Part shown: one piece after another, positions 58,293-64,000 of the stretch
Numbering within the stretch: the first letter of the stretch is position 1
Layout of the letters: each line of letters starts with the position of its first letter
Assembly (NCBI GenBank): GCA_051883455.1
Contig: JBJETT010000009.1
Coordinates: 1 to 64,000, forward strand
Direction: 5' to 3'
DNA: 64,000 nt
Source of the DNA: HGM11368 sp051883455
GTDB lineage: Bacteria; Bacillota; Clostridia; Christensenellales; UBA3700
The notes under the pieces: model-generated
What the model was told of the DNA's origin: nothing
Database searches by the model: none
Seen by the model: only the letters and a program-made list of their open reading frames with translations
Translations under genes and position numbers: made by a program

Positions 58293-59224
58293 TGAATAGA
58301 CGATTGACAACCAAACTCAACGCGGAGTTTAGCAATAAGCGCCTACAAGCCGAACACGACCGTTCGGCTCGCGTTGCTAGCGCTATGCAAGATATGCGTT
58401 TTTGCGAGTTGTACACTGCCAAAAGAAGCCTCGAAAACGAACTGTCTAGAAGAAGCGCCTATAAGCTGGATGCGGGCGACCTAAGACAACGCCTGGACGA
58501 TGCCAACAAAGCCTACGACGAATACATAACAAGCCACAACATAGACCTAGAGCCTCACTATCAATGCCCTATTTGCCAAGATAAGGGTTGGGTGGACGAT
58601 AAGCCTTGTAAGTGTTATATGGACGCTTATTGTGATTTGCTAAAAAGAGAGGCAATGATTTCGCCATTGCCCGACTTTAGATTTGAGGACAATAATCTTG
58701 AAGAATTGGGTGTAAATGAAAATACCCAACAGCTCTATCCAATCTTCCAAAAGTTTTGTGACAATTTCGAGGGTTCAAAATTGCGCTCGGTTTATCTATC
58801 GGGAGCCGTGGGCGTAGGCAAGACTTGTCTACTCTCTTGCATTGCCAATAGGTTGATAGAAAAAGGCAAGTACGTGGTGTACGTGACGGCTTTTGATTGG
58901 AGCAGAATAGTTCTCGCCAAGCACCTATCCAAAAACGACGTGCTAAGCGAGCTGTACGACAATATGTTCCAATGCGATTTGCTCATCATCGACGACCTCG
59001 GCACCGAGCCTATGTATAGAAACGTGTCGCTAGAATACTTTTTGTCCATAATAGATTGGCGTATAAGCCACGGCAAAAAGACGATTTTGTCCACCAATCT
59101 CACGGGGGAACAGTTCGTTGCTCGCTACGGCGAAAGAGCTTTTTCTCGTATCTGCAACAAGGCTTACGCCTACGCTACCTATATTGACGGAATAGATTTG
59201 AGAAAAATCAAGCCAAAACATTGA
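58292..59224 (+). CDS. helicase loader, DnaC/DnaI-like ATPase
   Basis: 310 residues. An N-terminal coiled region and a zinc site (C92, C95 in CPICQDKGW; C106, C108 in CKCYMDAYC) resemble DnaI, followed by an AAA+ ATPase: Walker A GAVGVGKTC (171-179), Walker B LLIIDDLGTEP, sensor 1 TILSTNLTGEQF. It loads the replicative helicase together with the preceding gene's product. The stop codon is part of the tRNA promoter's -35 box. Confidence 0.9.
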   Translation: MNRRLTTKLNAEFSNKRLQAEHDRSARVASAMQDMRFCELYTAKRSLENELSRRSAYKLDAGDLRQRLDDANKAYDEYITSHNIDLEPHYQCPICQDKGWVDDKPCKCYMDAYCDLLKREAMISPLPDFRFEDNNLEELGVNENTQQLYPIFQKFCDNFEGSKLRSVYLSGAVGVGKTCLLSCIANRLIEKGKYVVYVTAFDWSRIVLAKHLSKNDVLSELYDNMFQCDLLIIDDLGTEPMYRNVSLEYFLSIIDWRISHGKKTILSTNLTGEQFVARYGERAFSRICNKAYAYATYIDGIDLRKIKPKH

Positions 59225-59249
59225 CAAAGCAAAAATTGTCCTATATAAT
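59221..59249 (+). promoter_or_regulatory. promoter of tRNA-Thr
   Basis: Full consensus TTGACA (its TGA is the stop of the loader gene), 17-bp spacer, TATAAT. The tRNA starts 19 bp later. Confidence 0.8.
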
Positions 59250-59267
59250 AAGTGAGCAAACTAAATT

Positions 59268-59343
<76 letters not shown>

Positions 59344-59348
59344 TATTA

Positions 59349-59380
59349 GCACCTATGGAAAATCCATAGGTGCATTTTTT
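59349..59380 (+). terminator. terminator of tRNA-Thr
   Basis: Perfect 10-bp stem (GCACCTATGG / CCATAGGTGC), 5-nt loop and T6. The identical hairpin occurs again at 59867-59898. Confidence 0.85.
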
Positions 59381-59391
59381 GTCGTGCTAAC

Positions 59392-59516
59392 TTTGACGGT
59401 GGGAGATGCGAGCAAGACAAGGAGAACGAGGAGTTGCGTAATGAGCGTACTCTTTGTACGTGATTGAGCAACACCGCAAGTTCGACACGGTATTGCGACG
59501 TATATCCGCCGTCAAA
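59392..59516. repeat. palindromic element (family A), full copy with mapped ends
   Basis: 125 bp with ends TTTGACGG / CCGTCAAA. The flanks join as GTGCTAAC...TGCCGAAA, whereas the two sister units read GTGCTAACCGGTTGCCGAAA and GTGCTAACCGATTGCCGAAA without the element. It has more than 95% visible identity with 12118-12230. Confidence 0.8.
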
Positions 59517-59920
59517 TGCCGAAATAACGTGACGTTCGCTATGCTCACTATTCCGTCGCTTCGCTCCTTACAAATCCGGTCCCAGCTCCACTTGATAACC
59601 CTTCGAGAAATCGAAGGGTTAATTTTTTGTCGTGCTAACCGGTTGCCGAAATAACGTGACGTTCGCTATGCTCACTACTATTCCGTCGCTTCTAATGCAA
59701 TCCCTCCGTCTCGTCAAAGCCGAGCCACCTCCCTTTACACAAAGGAGGCTTCAATAGGATTGAGATTGCCACAGCCTGACGGCTTCGCAATGACATAAGT
59801 TTGAGATTGCTTCGCGTACTATTCCGTCGCTTCGCTCCTTACAAATCCGATCCCAGCTCCATATTAGCACCTATGGAAAATCCATAGGTGCATTTTTTGT
59901 CGTGCTAACCGATTGCCGAA
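59517..59920. repeat. tandem units carrying tRNA 3' tails and terminators
   Basis: Two degenerate copies of the tRNA-tail unit. Each has a spacer (GCCGAAATAACGTGACGTTC ... CCGTCGCTTCGCTCC), a tRNA-like 3' end (ACAAATCCGG(T/A)TCCCAGCTCCA-type at 59571-59590 and 59841-59860), then a terminator (59597-59628, a different stem; 59867-59898, identical to that of tRNA-Thr) and GTCGTGCTAACC. The second spacer is interrupted by a B-C repeat at about 59698-59800. No complete second tRNA is present. No gene occurs from 59344 to 60049. Confidence 0.7.
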
Positions 59921-59981
59921 ATATTGTGTGATACGATTTGACATTGGTTAGTCGTATCTTTTTTTTGTAAAAAATCGGCTA

Positions 59982-60010
59982 TTGACAAAATTCGGCAAAC
60001 GTGATATTAT
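59982..60010 (+). promoter_or_regulatory. promoter of the perR-like gene
   Basis: Consensus TTGACA, 17-bp spacer, TATTAT with an extended TG. Confidence 0.7.
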
Positions 60011-60015
60011 CTTAT

Positions 60016-60030
60016 TGAGAATAATTACTA
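60016..60030 (+). promoter_or_regulatory. probable PerR/Fur box at the perR start point
   Basis: TGAGAATAATTACTA fits the 7-1-7 inverted arrangement of Per boxes (TTATAAT-N-ATTATAA) at 5 of 7 positions in each half. It covers the expected transcription start, suggesting autoregulation. Confidence 0.45.
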
Positions 60031-60049
60031 ATAAGGAAAGAGTTTTGTT

Positions 60050-60436
60050 ATGACACAGCGCAACACAATTCAACGCACGTTGGTTTTGGACGCGGTAAGA
60101 CAACTGCATAATCACGCTACCGCCGAAGAAATCTTTCAATCGGTGGTTAAGTTACACCCAAGCGTAAGTCGTGCTACCGTGTATAGAAATCTCTCTCGCT
60201 TGGTTGACGACGGCGAGATTAGAAGATTGGAAATTCCTAACGAACCCGACCGTTTCGACCACCTTTGCCACCAACATTATCACGTCAAATGTGTAAAATG
60301 CCAGAGAATTTTTGACGTGGATATGGAATATTTGGGAGAAATAGAAAGTAAAATCAAGGATAGCCACGGCTTCGATATCGTGGGACACGACCTTGTATTT
60401 TGGGGGATTTGCCCCGAATGTAAAAATAGTAAATAA
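60050..60436 (+). CDS. perR: peroxide-sensing Fur-family repressor (PerR type)
   Basis: 128 residues. Winged helix (SVSRATVYRNLSRLVDDGEIRRL) and metal-binding C-domain. The regulatory-metal ligands of B. subtilis PerR (H37, D85, H91, H93, D104) are matched with exact spacing by H22, D70, H76, H78 and D89; Fur would have Glu at the last site. The structural zinc site is C81, C84, C121, C124. It probably represses oxidative-stress genes in an anaerobe. AAGGAAAG precedes the ATG. The QueD-like gene follows 29 bp downstream and is probably co-transcribed. Confidence 0.9.
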   Translation: MTQRNTIQRTLVLDAVRQLHNHATAEEIFQSVVKLHPSVSRATVYRNLSRLVDDGEIRRLEIPNEPDRFDHLCHQHYHVKCVKCQRIFDVDMEYLGEIESKIKDSHGFDIVGHDLVFWGICPECKNSK

Positions 60437-60465
60437 CGGGCATAGCCCAAAAAAAGGAGATTTAT

Positions 60466-61029
60466 ATGAGAAGCATAACTACATTGGATTTGCAATACGC
60501 ACACAGATTTTATGGTTTTAAGGGAGAGGCGCAATATTTGCACGGACACACCGGTGTGTTAACCATCGAGGTGGAAGACAGTATCGAAGCGGGCGTCAAT
60601 ATGGTATTCCCTTGCAACGAAATCCAAAAAACCGCTTGGGAAGTGCTAAAGAACTTTGACCATGCGTTGATTTTGAGAGAAGATGATCCACTTCTTCCCG
60701 CTATACTCGGCGTGTACGAGGCGCAAGGAATTAAGAACGGCGCTCCTAGCAACAAAATGAAAGGTCCTGCCTTCGAAACTTCGCTGGCAAAAGCATATCC
60801 CGATTGCCGCCTCGTGGTAACCAAAGAGACAATGACCGTCGAAGGTATGATAAAAATCGTCTACGACCTGCTCAAAGATAAGTTGAATATCGCAAAACTT
60901 ACATTTACCAGCGGTGTGAATGCGGCAAGCCAAGAATATCAACCAACCAATACCATTGACCGTTGTCCTCTCTGCGGTATCGCAATGAATGAAAAAGGCA
61001 TTTGCCCTAAGTGCGGATATCGTAAATAA
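60466..61029 (+). CDS. 6-carboxytetrahydropterin synthase (QueD)-like protein with zinc-ribbon tail
   Basis: 187 residues of the 6-pyruvoyl-tetrahydropterin synthase fold. Zinc ligands H13, H26 and H28 (YAHRF, LHGH) and the Asp-His pair D65-H66 (NFDHALI) are kept. The catalytic Cys, four residues before the HGH in QueD, is Ala22, with Glu21 beside it. Residues 167-187 add a zinc ribbon (C167, C170, C180, C183) not usual in QueD. No queC, queE or queF is nearby. The altered active site suggests a different reaction, perhaps PTPS-III-like (which uses Glu), or a non-catalytic role. AAAAGGAG precedes the ATG; it follows perR. Confidence 0.78.
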   Translation: MRSITTLDLQYAHRFYGFKGEAQYLHGHTGVLTIEVEDSIEAGVNMVFPCNEIQKTAWEVLKNFDHALILREDDPLLPAILGVYEAQGIKNGAPSNKMKGPAFETSLAKAYPDCRLVVTKETMTVEGMIKIVYDLLKDKLNIAKLTFTSGVNAASQEYQPTNTIDRCPLCGIAMNEKGICPKCGYRK

Positions 61030-61034
61030 TCATT

Positions 61035-61070
61035 AATAAAAATAAGCGACCTAGTGTCGCTTATTTTTTG
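61035..61070. terminator. bidirectional terminator between convergent genes
   Basis: 10-bp stem (AATAAGCGAC / GTCGCTTATT), 5-nt loop, A-rich left flank and T6 right flank; serves the QueD-like gene and the Ig-like lipoprotein gene. Confidence 0.85.
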
Positions 61071-61091
61071 CTCTATCGATTGTATCTTTAC

Positions 61092-62048
61092 TTATTCTAC
61101 TACTATCGACCAATGTATTATTATACTTGTCGTGCCGTCGGCGAAAACGTAGTCGCTAGGGAAATCTATATCGGGATTGATTATCACGTTGATGCTATAT
61201 TCGCCTACTTCGCTTGCCTCGGTAGTACCTAATATCATAATATAGTCTTTGATATTCTCATAATCTTCCCAATTTAGTGAGAAGGTTATCTCCTCACCCG
61301 TATAGGTAAATTGGGTACTGCCGTAAGTAGGAAGGGCTATTTTCTTAGGTGTTATCTCCCAAGAGACGGATATAATGTCACTAAGATTGCCGCTTTCGTC
61401 GACAAAATAATAGTTTTTGGCAGTTTTGATATTGAAAAAGAATTCAAAACCCGCATTGACGTGAGTCTGTGAAGTTGCGGTAGTGCCGTGCGGTTCGCTG
61501 TAATCTTCGATTGTTATTGCGCCTTGAGAGAGCAACTGACTGATTGTAGGTAGTCCCGCCGCTACTTGCAAAGGATCGAGCAAATCGGTAATACAATCTA
61601 TCTCCTCGCCCGTAAACTCGATATTGCATTCTCCTCTATCGGGGATAATCGGCATGGCGATGGTTATCGCTTCTACCACTACGTCGATATAGATATCGAA
61701 GTCGTTGTAACGGAAGGTGACTGCGTACGTGCCTGCGTCGGGCGTTCCCGCTACAGCGGACGTGTCCATCGTGTATTGGTCTGCAGTCAAAGTCTTAGGT
61801 GCATCTTGGTCGCTCTCATATAGTAACTCTACCTTGAAGTCGTCCTTAGAAAGTTCAATAGCTTCGCCATACTTGTAGGTGATGACTATATGTCCGCTCT
61901 CGTCTTGAGTTGCGTTGGCAAGAGTGCCTTGAAGCGATACTTGTATGGTTCTCTCGACAGGGGCAGAATTGTTGCATGCCGAAAAGACAAAGGCTATAGT
62001 CGCTATCGTCAATATGGTTATCATCAAAAATACTATCTTTCTTTTCAT
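61092..62048 (-). CDS. lipoprotein with Ig-like/bacterial surface domains
   Basis: 318 residues. Signal peptide with lipobox VFSAC, then three beta-sandwich modules of about 90 residues with the pattern of MBG/Big-type domains (GTPDAGTYAVTFRYNDFDIYI, TFSLNWEDYENIKDY, TEASEVGEYSINVIINPD). It should be anchored on the outer face of the cytoplasmic membrane. GGAGGGG precedes the ATG and TATAAT lies about 30 nt upstream. Function unknown. Confidence 0.78.
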   Translation of the reverse strand: MKRKIVFLMITILTIATIAFVFSACNNSAPVERTIQVSLQGTLANATQDESGHIVITYKYGEAIELSKDDFKVELLYESDQDAPKTLTADQYTMDTSAVAGTPDAGTYAVTFRYNDFDIYIDVVVEAITIAMPIIPDRGECNIEFTGEEIDCITDLLDPLQVAAGLPTISQLLSQGAITIEDYSEPHGTTATSQTHVNAGFEFFFNIKTAKNYYFVDESGNLSDIISVSWEITPKKIALPTYGSTQFTYTGEEITFSLNWEDYENIKDYIMILGTTEASEVGEYSINVIINPDIDFPSDYVFADGTTSIIIHWSIVVE

Positions 62049-62282
62049 AACCCCTCCATCGATAAATAAATTATATCAAAATATCCTTATGGTGTAAAGA
62101 GGCAATTATTGACAGATTTAGTCGCAGCTCTCTAGTCGCTCACCGTCACTTTGACTCGATTGCTATATTATATGCAATCATCGTTTATCGTTTGGCTCGC
62201 TCCCTTTTCTACGACCAGTCGTAAACCTGCGGCGCGCGACTTATAGTCGCTTGCGCAGATTTAGTCGTACTCTCAAAGGATT

Positions 62283-62530
62283 TTATAGGATTTGACAACC
62301 CTTCCACCGCTACCGCGGTCTTTCTTGCGGCATAGGTGCGAGTGAGGCAAGGAGAACGAGGATTGGGCGACAGGAGCATACTCATTGTATGTGACTAAGC
62401 ACAACCGCAAGTTCGACAAAGCATAACGACGTAGATATGCCGTAAGACCACCTTCCCGAACACATGAGGACGGCTTTTTATGTTGTTTGAGATTGCCACG
62501 TTTCACTTCGTTACACTCGCAATGACATAC
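62283..62530. repeat. B-C repeat composite (reverse orientation) with family A insert
   Basis: Reverse-strand form of the composite at 34.4 kb: CAACCCTTCCACCGCTACCG, then the palindrome at 62323-62447, then CCACCTTCCC and the B-type GAGATTGCCACG ... TCGCAATGACA. No gene occurs from 62049 to 62744. Confidence 0.65.
62323..62447. repeat. palindromic element (family A), full copy
   Basis: 125 bp, ends TCTTGCGGCAT / ATGCCGTAAGA, centre GAGCATACTCATTGTATGTG. Confidence 0.75.
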
Positions 62531-62533
62531 ACC

Positions 62534-62741
62534 CTTTGGGTGCGTAGATACGAGCAAGACAAGGAGAACGAGTATTGCGTAAGGGAGCATACTATATCGT
62601 ATGTGACCGTAACGCAAACGCAAGTTCGACACAGTATTGCGACGTATATACACAGCCAAAGCGAAGCGAGCCTACTTACTGCGTACGTGAGCAAGAAAAG
62701 TTGCCTTTTGACACAGTATTGCGAAGTATATATGCCGTGAA
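62534..62741. repeat. palindromic element (family A), one full copy plus a right half
   Basis: Full copy 62534-62661 with ends CTTTGGGTGCGTAGATACG / CGTATATACACAGCCAAAG (16 of 19 pair). From about 62668 to 62741 a right half-element follows (GAGCCTACT ... CACAGTATTGCGAAGTATAT). It lies just after the cysK stop and may double as its transcription end. Confidence 0.7.
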
Positions 62742-62744
62742 AAA

Positions 62745-63677
62745 TTAGTCGGAGAAGAGAGGGGTAGACAAATACCTATCCCCACTATCCGGCAACAACA
62801 CTACGATATTTTTGCCGGCGTATTCGTCTTGCTTGGCTAGTTGAATTGCAGCTGCCAAGGCTGCGCCCGACGAGATACCTACCAACACGCCCTCGGTGGA
62901 CGCAATGAGCTTGCCTTTCTCAAAGGCTTCTTCGTTGGATATGGTGATGATTTGGTCGTACACTGTCGTGTCGAGCACCTTTGGAACGAAGCCCGCGCCG
63001 ATACCTTGTATCTTGTGCGCGCCCGCTACGCCCGTGGACAATACTGCCGAGGTTGCAGGCTCTACGGCTACGACTTTGACGGACGGCTTCTTGGATTTGA
63101 GGTACTGTCCTACGCCCGTGATCGTTCCGCCCGTGCCTACGCCCGCAACGAATACGTCGACTTCGCCGTCGGTGTCTTGGAATATCTCAACGCCGGTGCT
63201 TGTAAAGTGTGCCTTTGGGTTGGCAGGGTTGTCAAACTGCGATGGAACGAAGCTGTCCTCTATCGTCTCGGCGAGCTGATTTGCCTTCTCGATTGCGCCC
63301 TTCATGCCCTTAGAGCCGTCGCTGAGGACGATTTCCGCACCGTATGCCTTGATGAGTTGTCTACGTTCTACCGACATGGTCTCGGGCATTACTATGATGA
63401 CTCTATAGCCCCTAGCCGTGCCGACTGCCGCTAGACCGATACCCGTATTGCCCGACGTCGGTTCAATAATCGTGCTACCTGTATTGAGTTTTCCGCTCTT
63501 TTCCGCCTCGGTTATCATTGCCAAAGCGACTCTGTCTTTGACGGAGCCCGATAGGTTGAAGTATTCGAGTTTGGCAATGATTTTGCCCTTGAGCCCCAAC
63601 TTTTGCTCCAATTTGCTAAGTCTAAGAAGTGGGGTTTTGCCGATAAGGCTGTCTGCCGATTGATAAATTGCGCTCAT
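62745..63677 (-). CDS. cysK: cysteine synthase (O-acetylserine sulfhydrylase)
   Basis: 310-residue PLP enzyme making cysteine from O-acetylserine and sulfide. PLP lysine in LSGSVKDRVALAM; phosphate loop GVGTGGTITGVGQYL; substrate loop EPTSGNTGIGLA. GAGGAGG precedes the ATG. Starts 2 nt after the MetY-type gene, so the two sulfide-using genes form an operon. Confidence 0.96.
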   Translation of the reverse strand: MSAIYQSADSLIGKTPLLRLSKLEQKLGLKGKIIAKLEYFNLSGSVKDRVALAMITEAEKSGKLNTGSTIIEPTSGNTGIGLAAVGTARGYRVIIVMPETMSVERRQLIKAYGAEIVLSDGSKGMKGAIEKANQLAETIEDSFVPSQFDNPANPKAHFTSTGVEIFQDTDGEVDVFVAGVGTGGTITGVGQYLKSKKPSVKVVAVEPATSAVLSTGVAGAHKIQGIGAGFVPKVLDTTVYDQIITISNEEAFEKGKLIASTEGVLVGISSGAALAAAIQLAKQDEYAGKNIVVLLPDSGDRYLSTPLFSD

Positions 63678-63679
63678 AA

Positions 63680-64000
63680 TTATTCCTCCTCTACAGCTTT
63701 GAATGCTTGCTCTAAATCTTGCAGAATGTCGTCGATATGTTCGGTACCGATAGACAGTCTGATAGTGCTTTGCTTGATGTCCTGCTCTTCCAATTCTTGC
63801 TCGTTGAGCTGACTATGAGTGGTGGTCGCAGGGTGGATGACCAAACTCTTGACGTCGGCTACGTTGGCGAGCAACGAGAAAATCTTGAGGTTGTCGATAA
63901 ATTTGTGCGCCTCTTTTTGTCCGCCCTTGATGTCAAAGGTGAATATCGAACCGCCACCGTTAGGGAAATACTTGCGATACAACGCGTTGTCGGGGTGGTT
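63680..64000 (-). CDS. C-terminal part of O-acetylhomoserine sulfhydrylase-type enzyme
   Basis: The 106 residues visible contain the C-terminal hallmark of Cys/Met metabolism PLP enzymes: GGGSIFTFDIKGG, FSLLANVADVKSLVIHPATTTHSQL and SIRLSIGTEHIDDILQDLEQA (seen as TIRLSIGTEHIDDIL). The gene runs off the right edge, so the start and PLP lysine are outside. MetY (O-acetylhomoserine + sulfide to homocysteine) is the best guess, since cysK follows. Confidence 0.88.
   Translation of the reverse strand, partial: NHPDNALYRKYFPNGGGSIFTFDIKGGQKEAHKFIDNLKIFSLLANVADVKSLVIHPATTTHSQLNEQELEEQDIKQSTIRLSIGTEHIDDILQDLEQAFKAVEEE

Noticed and set aside
59571..59592. A second complete tRNA gene after tRNA-Thr
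   Set aside because: Only the T-arm remnant and acceptor 3' end are recognisable; no D arm, anticodon arm or 5' acceptor strand.

Overview
The window looks like chromosome from an uncultured member of the Bacillota (Clostridia). This is an inference from gene content: a Rex redox repressor, a DnaD/DnaI-type primosome pair, the order yaaO-tmk-holB-ricT, a PSP1/RicT protein, a zinc-type S14, an L14e-like KOW protein inside the spc operon, and many lipoproteins. Overall composition is moderate. No rRNA, CRISPR array, phage or transposase gene is visible.

Layout. 1-9.1 kb: tail of an unknown gene; a divergent pair (an RNA polymerase alpha-CTD-like domain fused to WG repeats, and an exported SH3-like protein); leuCDB; acpP with a phosphopantetheinyl transferase; a GH95 fucosidase. 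9.1-12.2 kb: alcohol dehydrogenase and a membrane-anchored alpha/beta hydrolase, flanked by repeats. 12.3-28.2 kb: one long minus-strand S10-spc-alpha operon (rpsJ to rplQ), including secY, adk, map, infA, rpmJ and rpoA. 28.2-34.9 kb: repeat-rich accessory region with a DUF1858 protein, a TM2/zinc-ribbon/SPFH operon, a lipoprotein whose C-terminus looks like a diversity-generating-retroelement target, and a 32-residue Cys/Lys peptide gene. 35-41.5 kb: ABC-F ATPase, Lrp regulator and aminotransferase, then a nucleoside/thioadenosine deaminase and a purine nucleoside phosphorylase. 41.7-47.5 kb: pyrB-C-F-K-D and pyrE. 47.6-54.7 kb: ferredoxin, then rex-greA-lysS-yaaO-tmk-holB-ricT. 54.7-59.3 kb: ABC-2 transporter, primosome pair, tRNA-Thr. 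59.3-64 kb: tRNA-tail/repeat array, perR, a QueD-like protein without the usual catalytic Cys, an Ig-like lipoprotein, more repeats, and cysK with the end of a MetY-type gene.

The core genes are ordinary. Three signals run across the window. First, a family of about 125-bp imperfect palindromes (eight complete copies) is inserted into other repeats, into each other and next to the tRNA; one insertion can be compared with unoccupied sister sites. Second, five genes have near-consensus promoters whose -10 box ends only 6-7 nt before the start codon, which implies leaderless mRNAs. Third, the C-terminus of the lipoprotein at 32165-33589 has a 30-codon block in which 25 codons are NNC, as expected if AAC codons of a template repeat had been diversified; no reverse transcriptase or template lies in the window.

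Pathways visible: leucine synthesis (leuA absent here), de novo pyrimidine synthesis from carbamoyl aspartate to OMP/UMP, purine salvage, sulfide assimilation (metY-like, cysK), ACP activation, replication initiation and translation.
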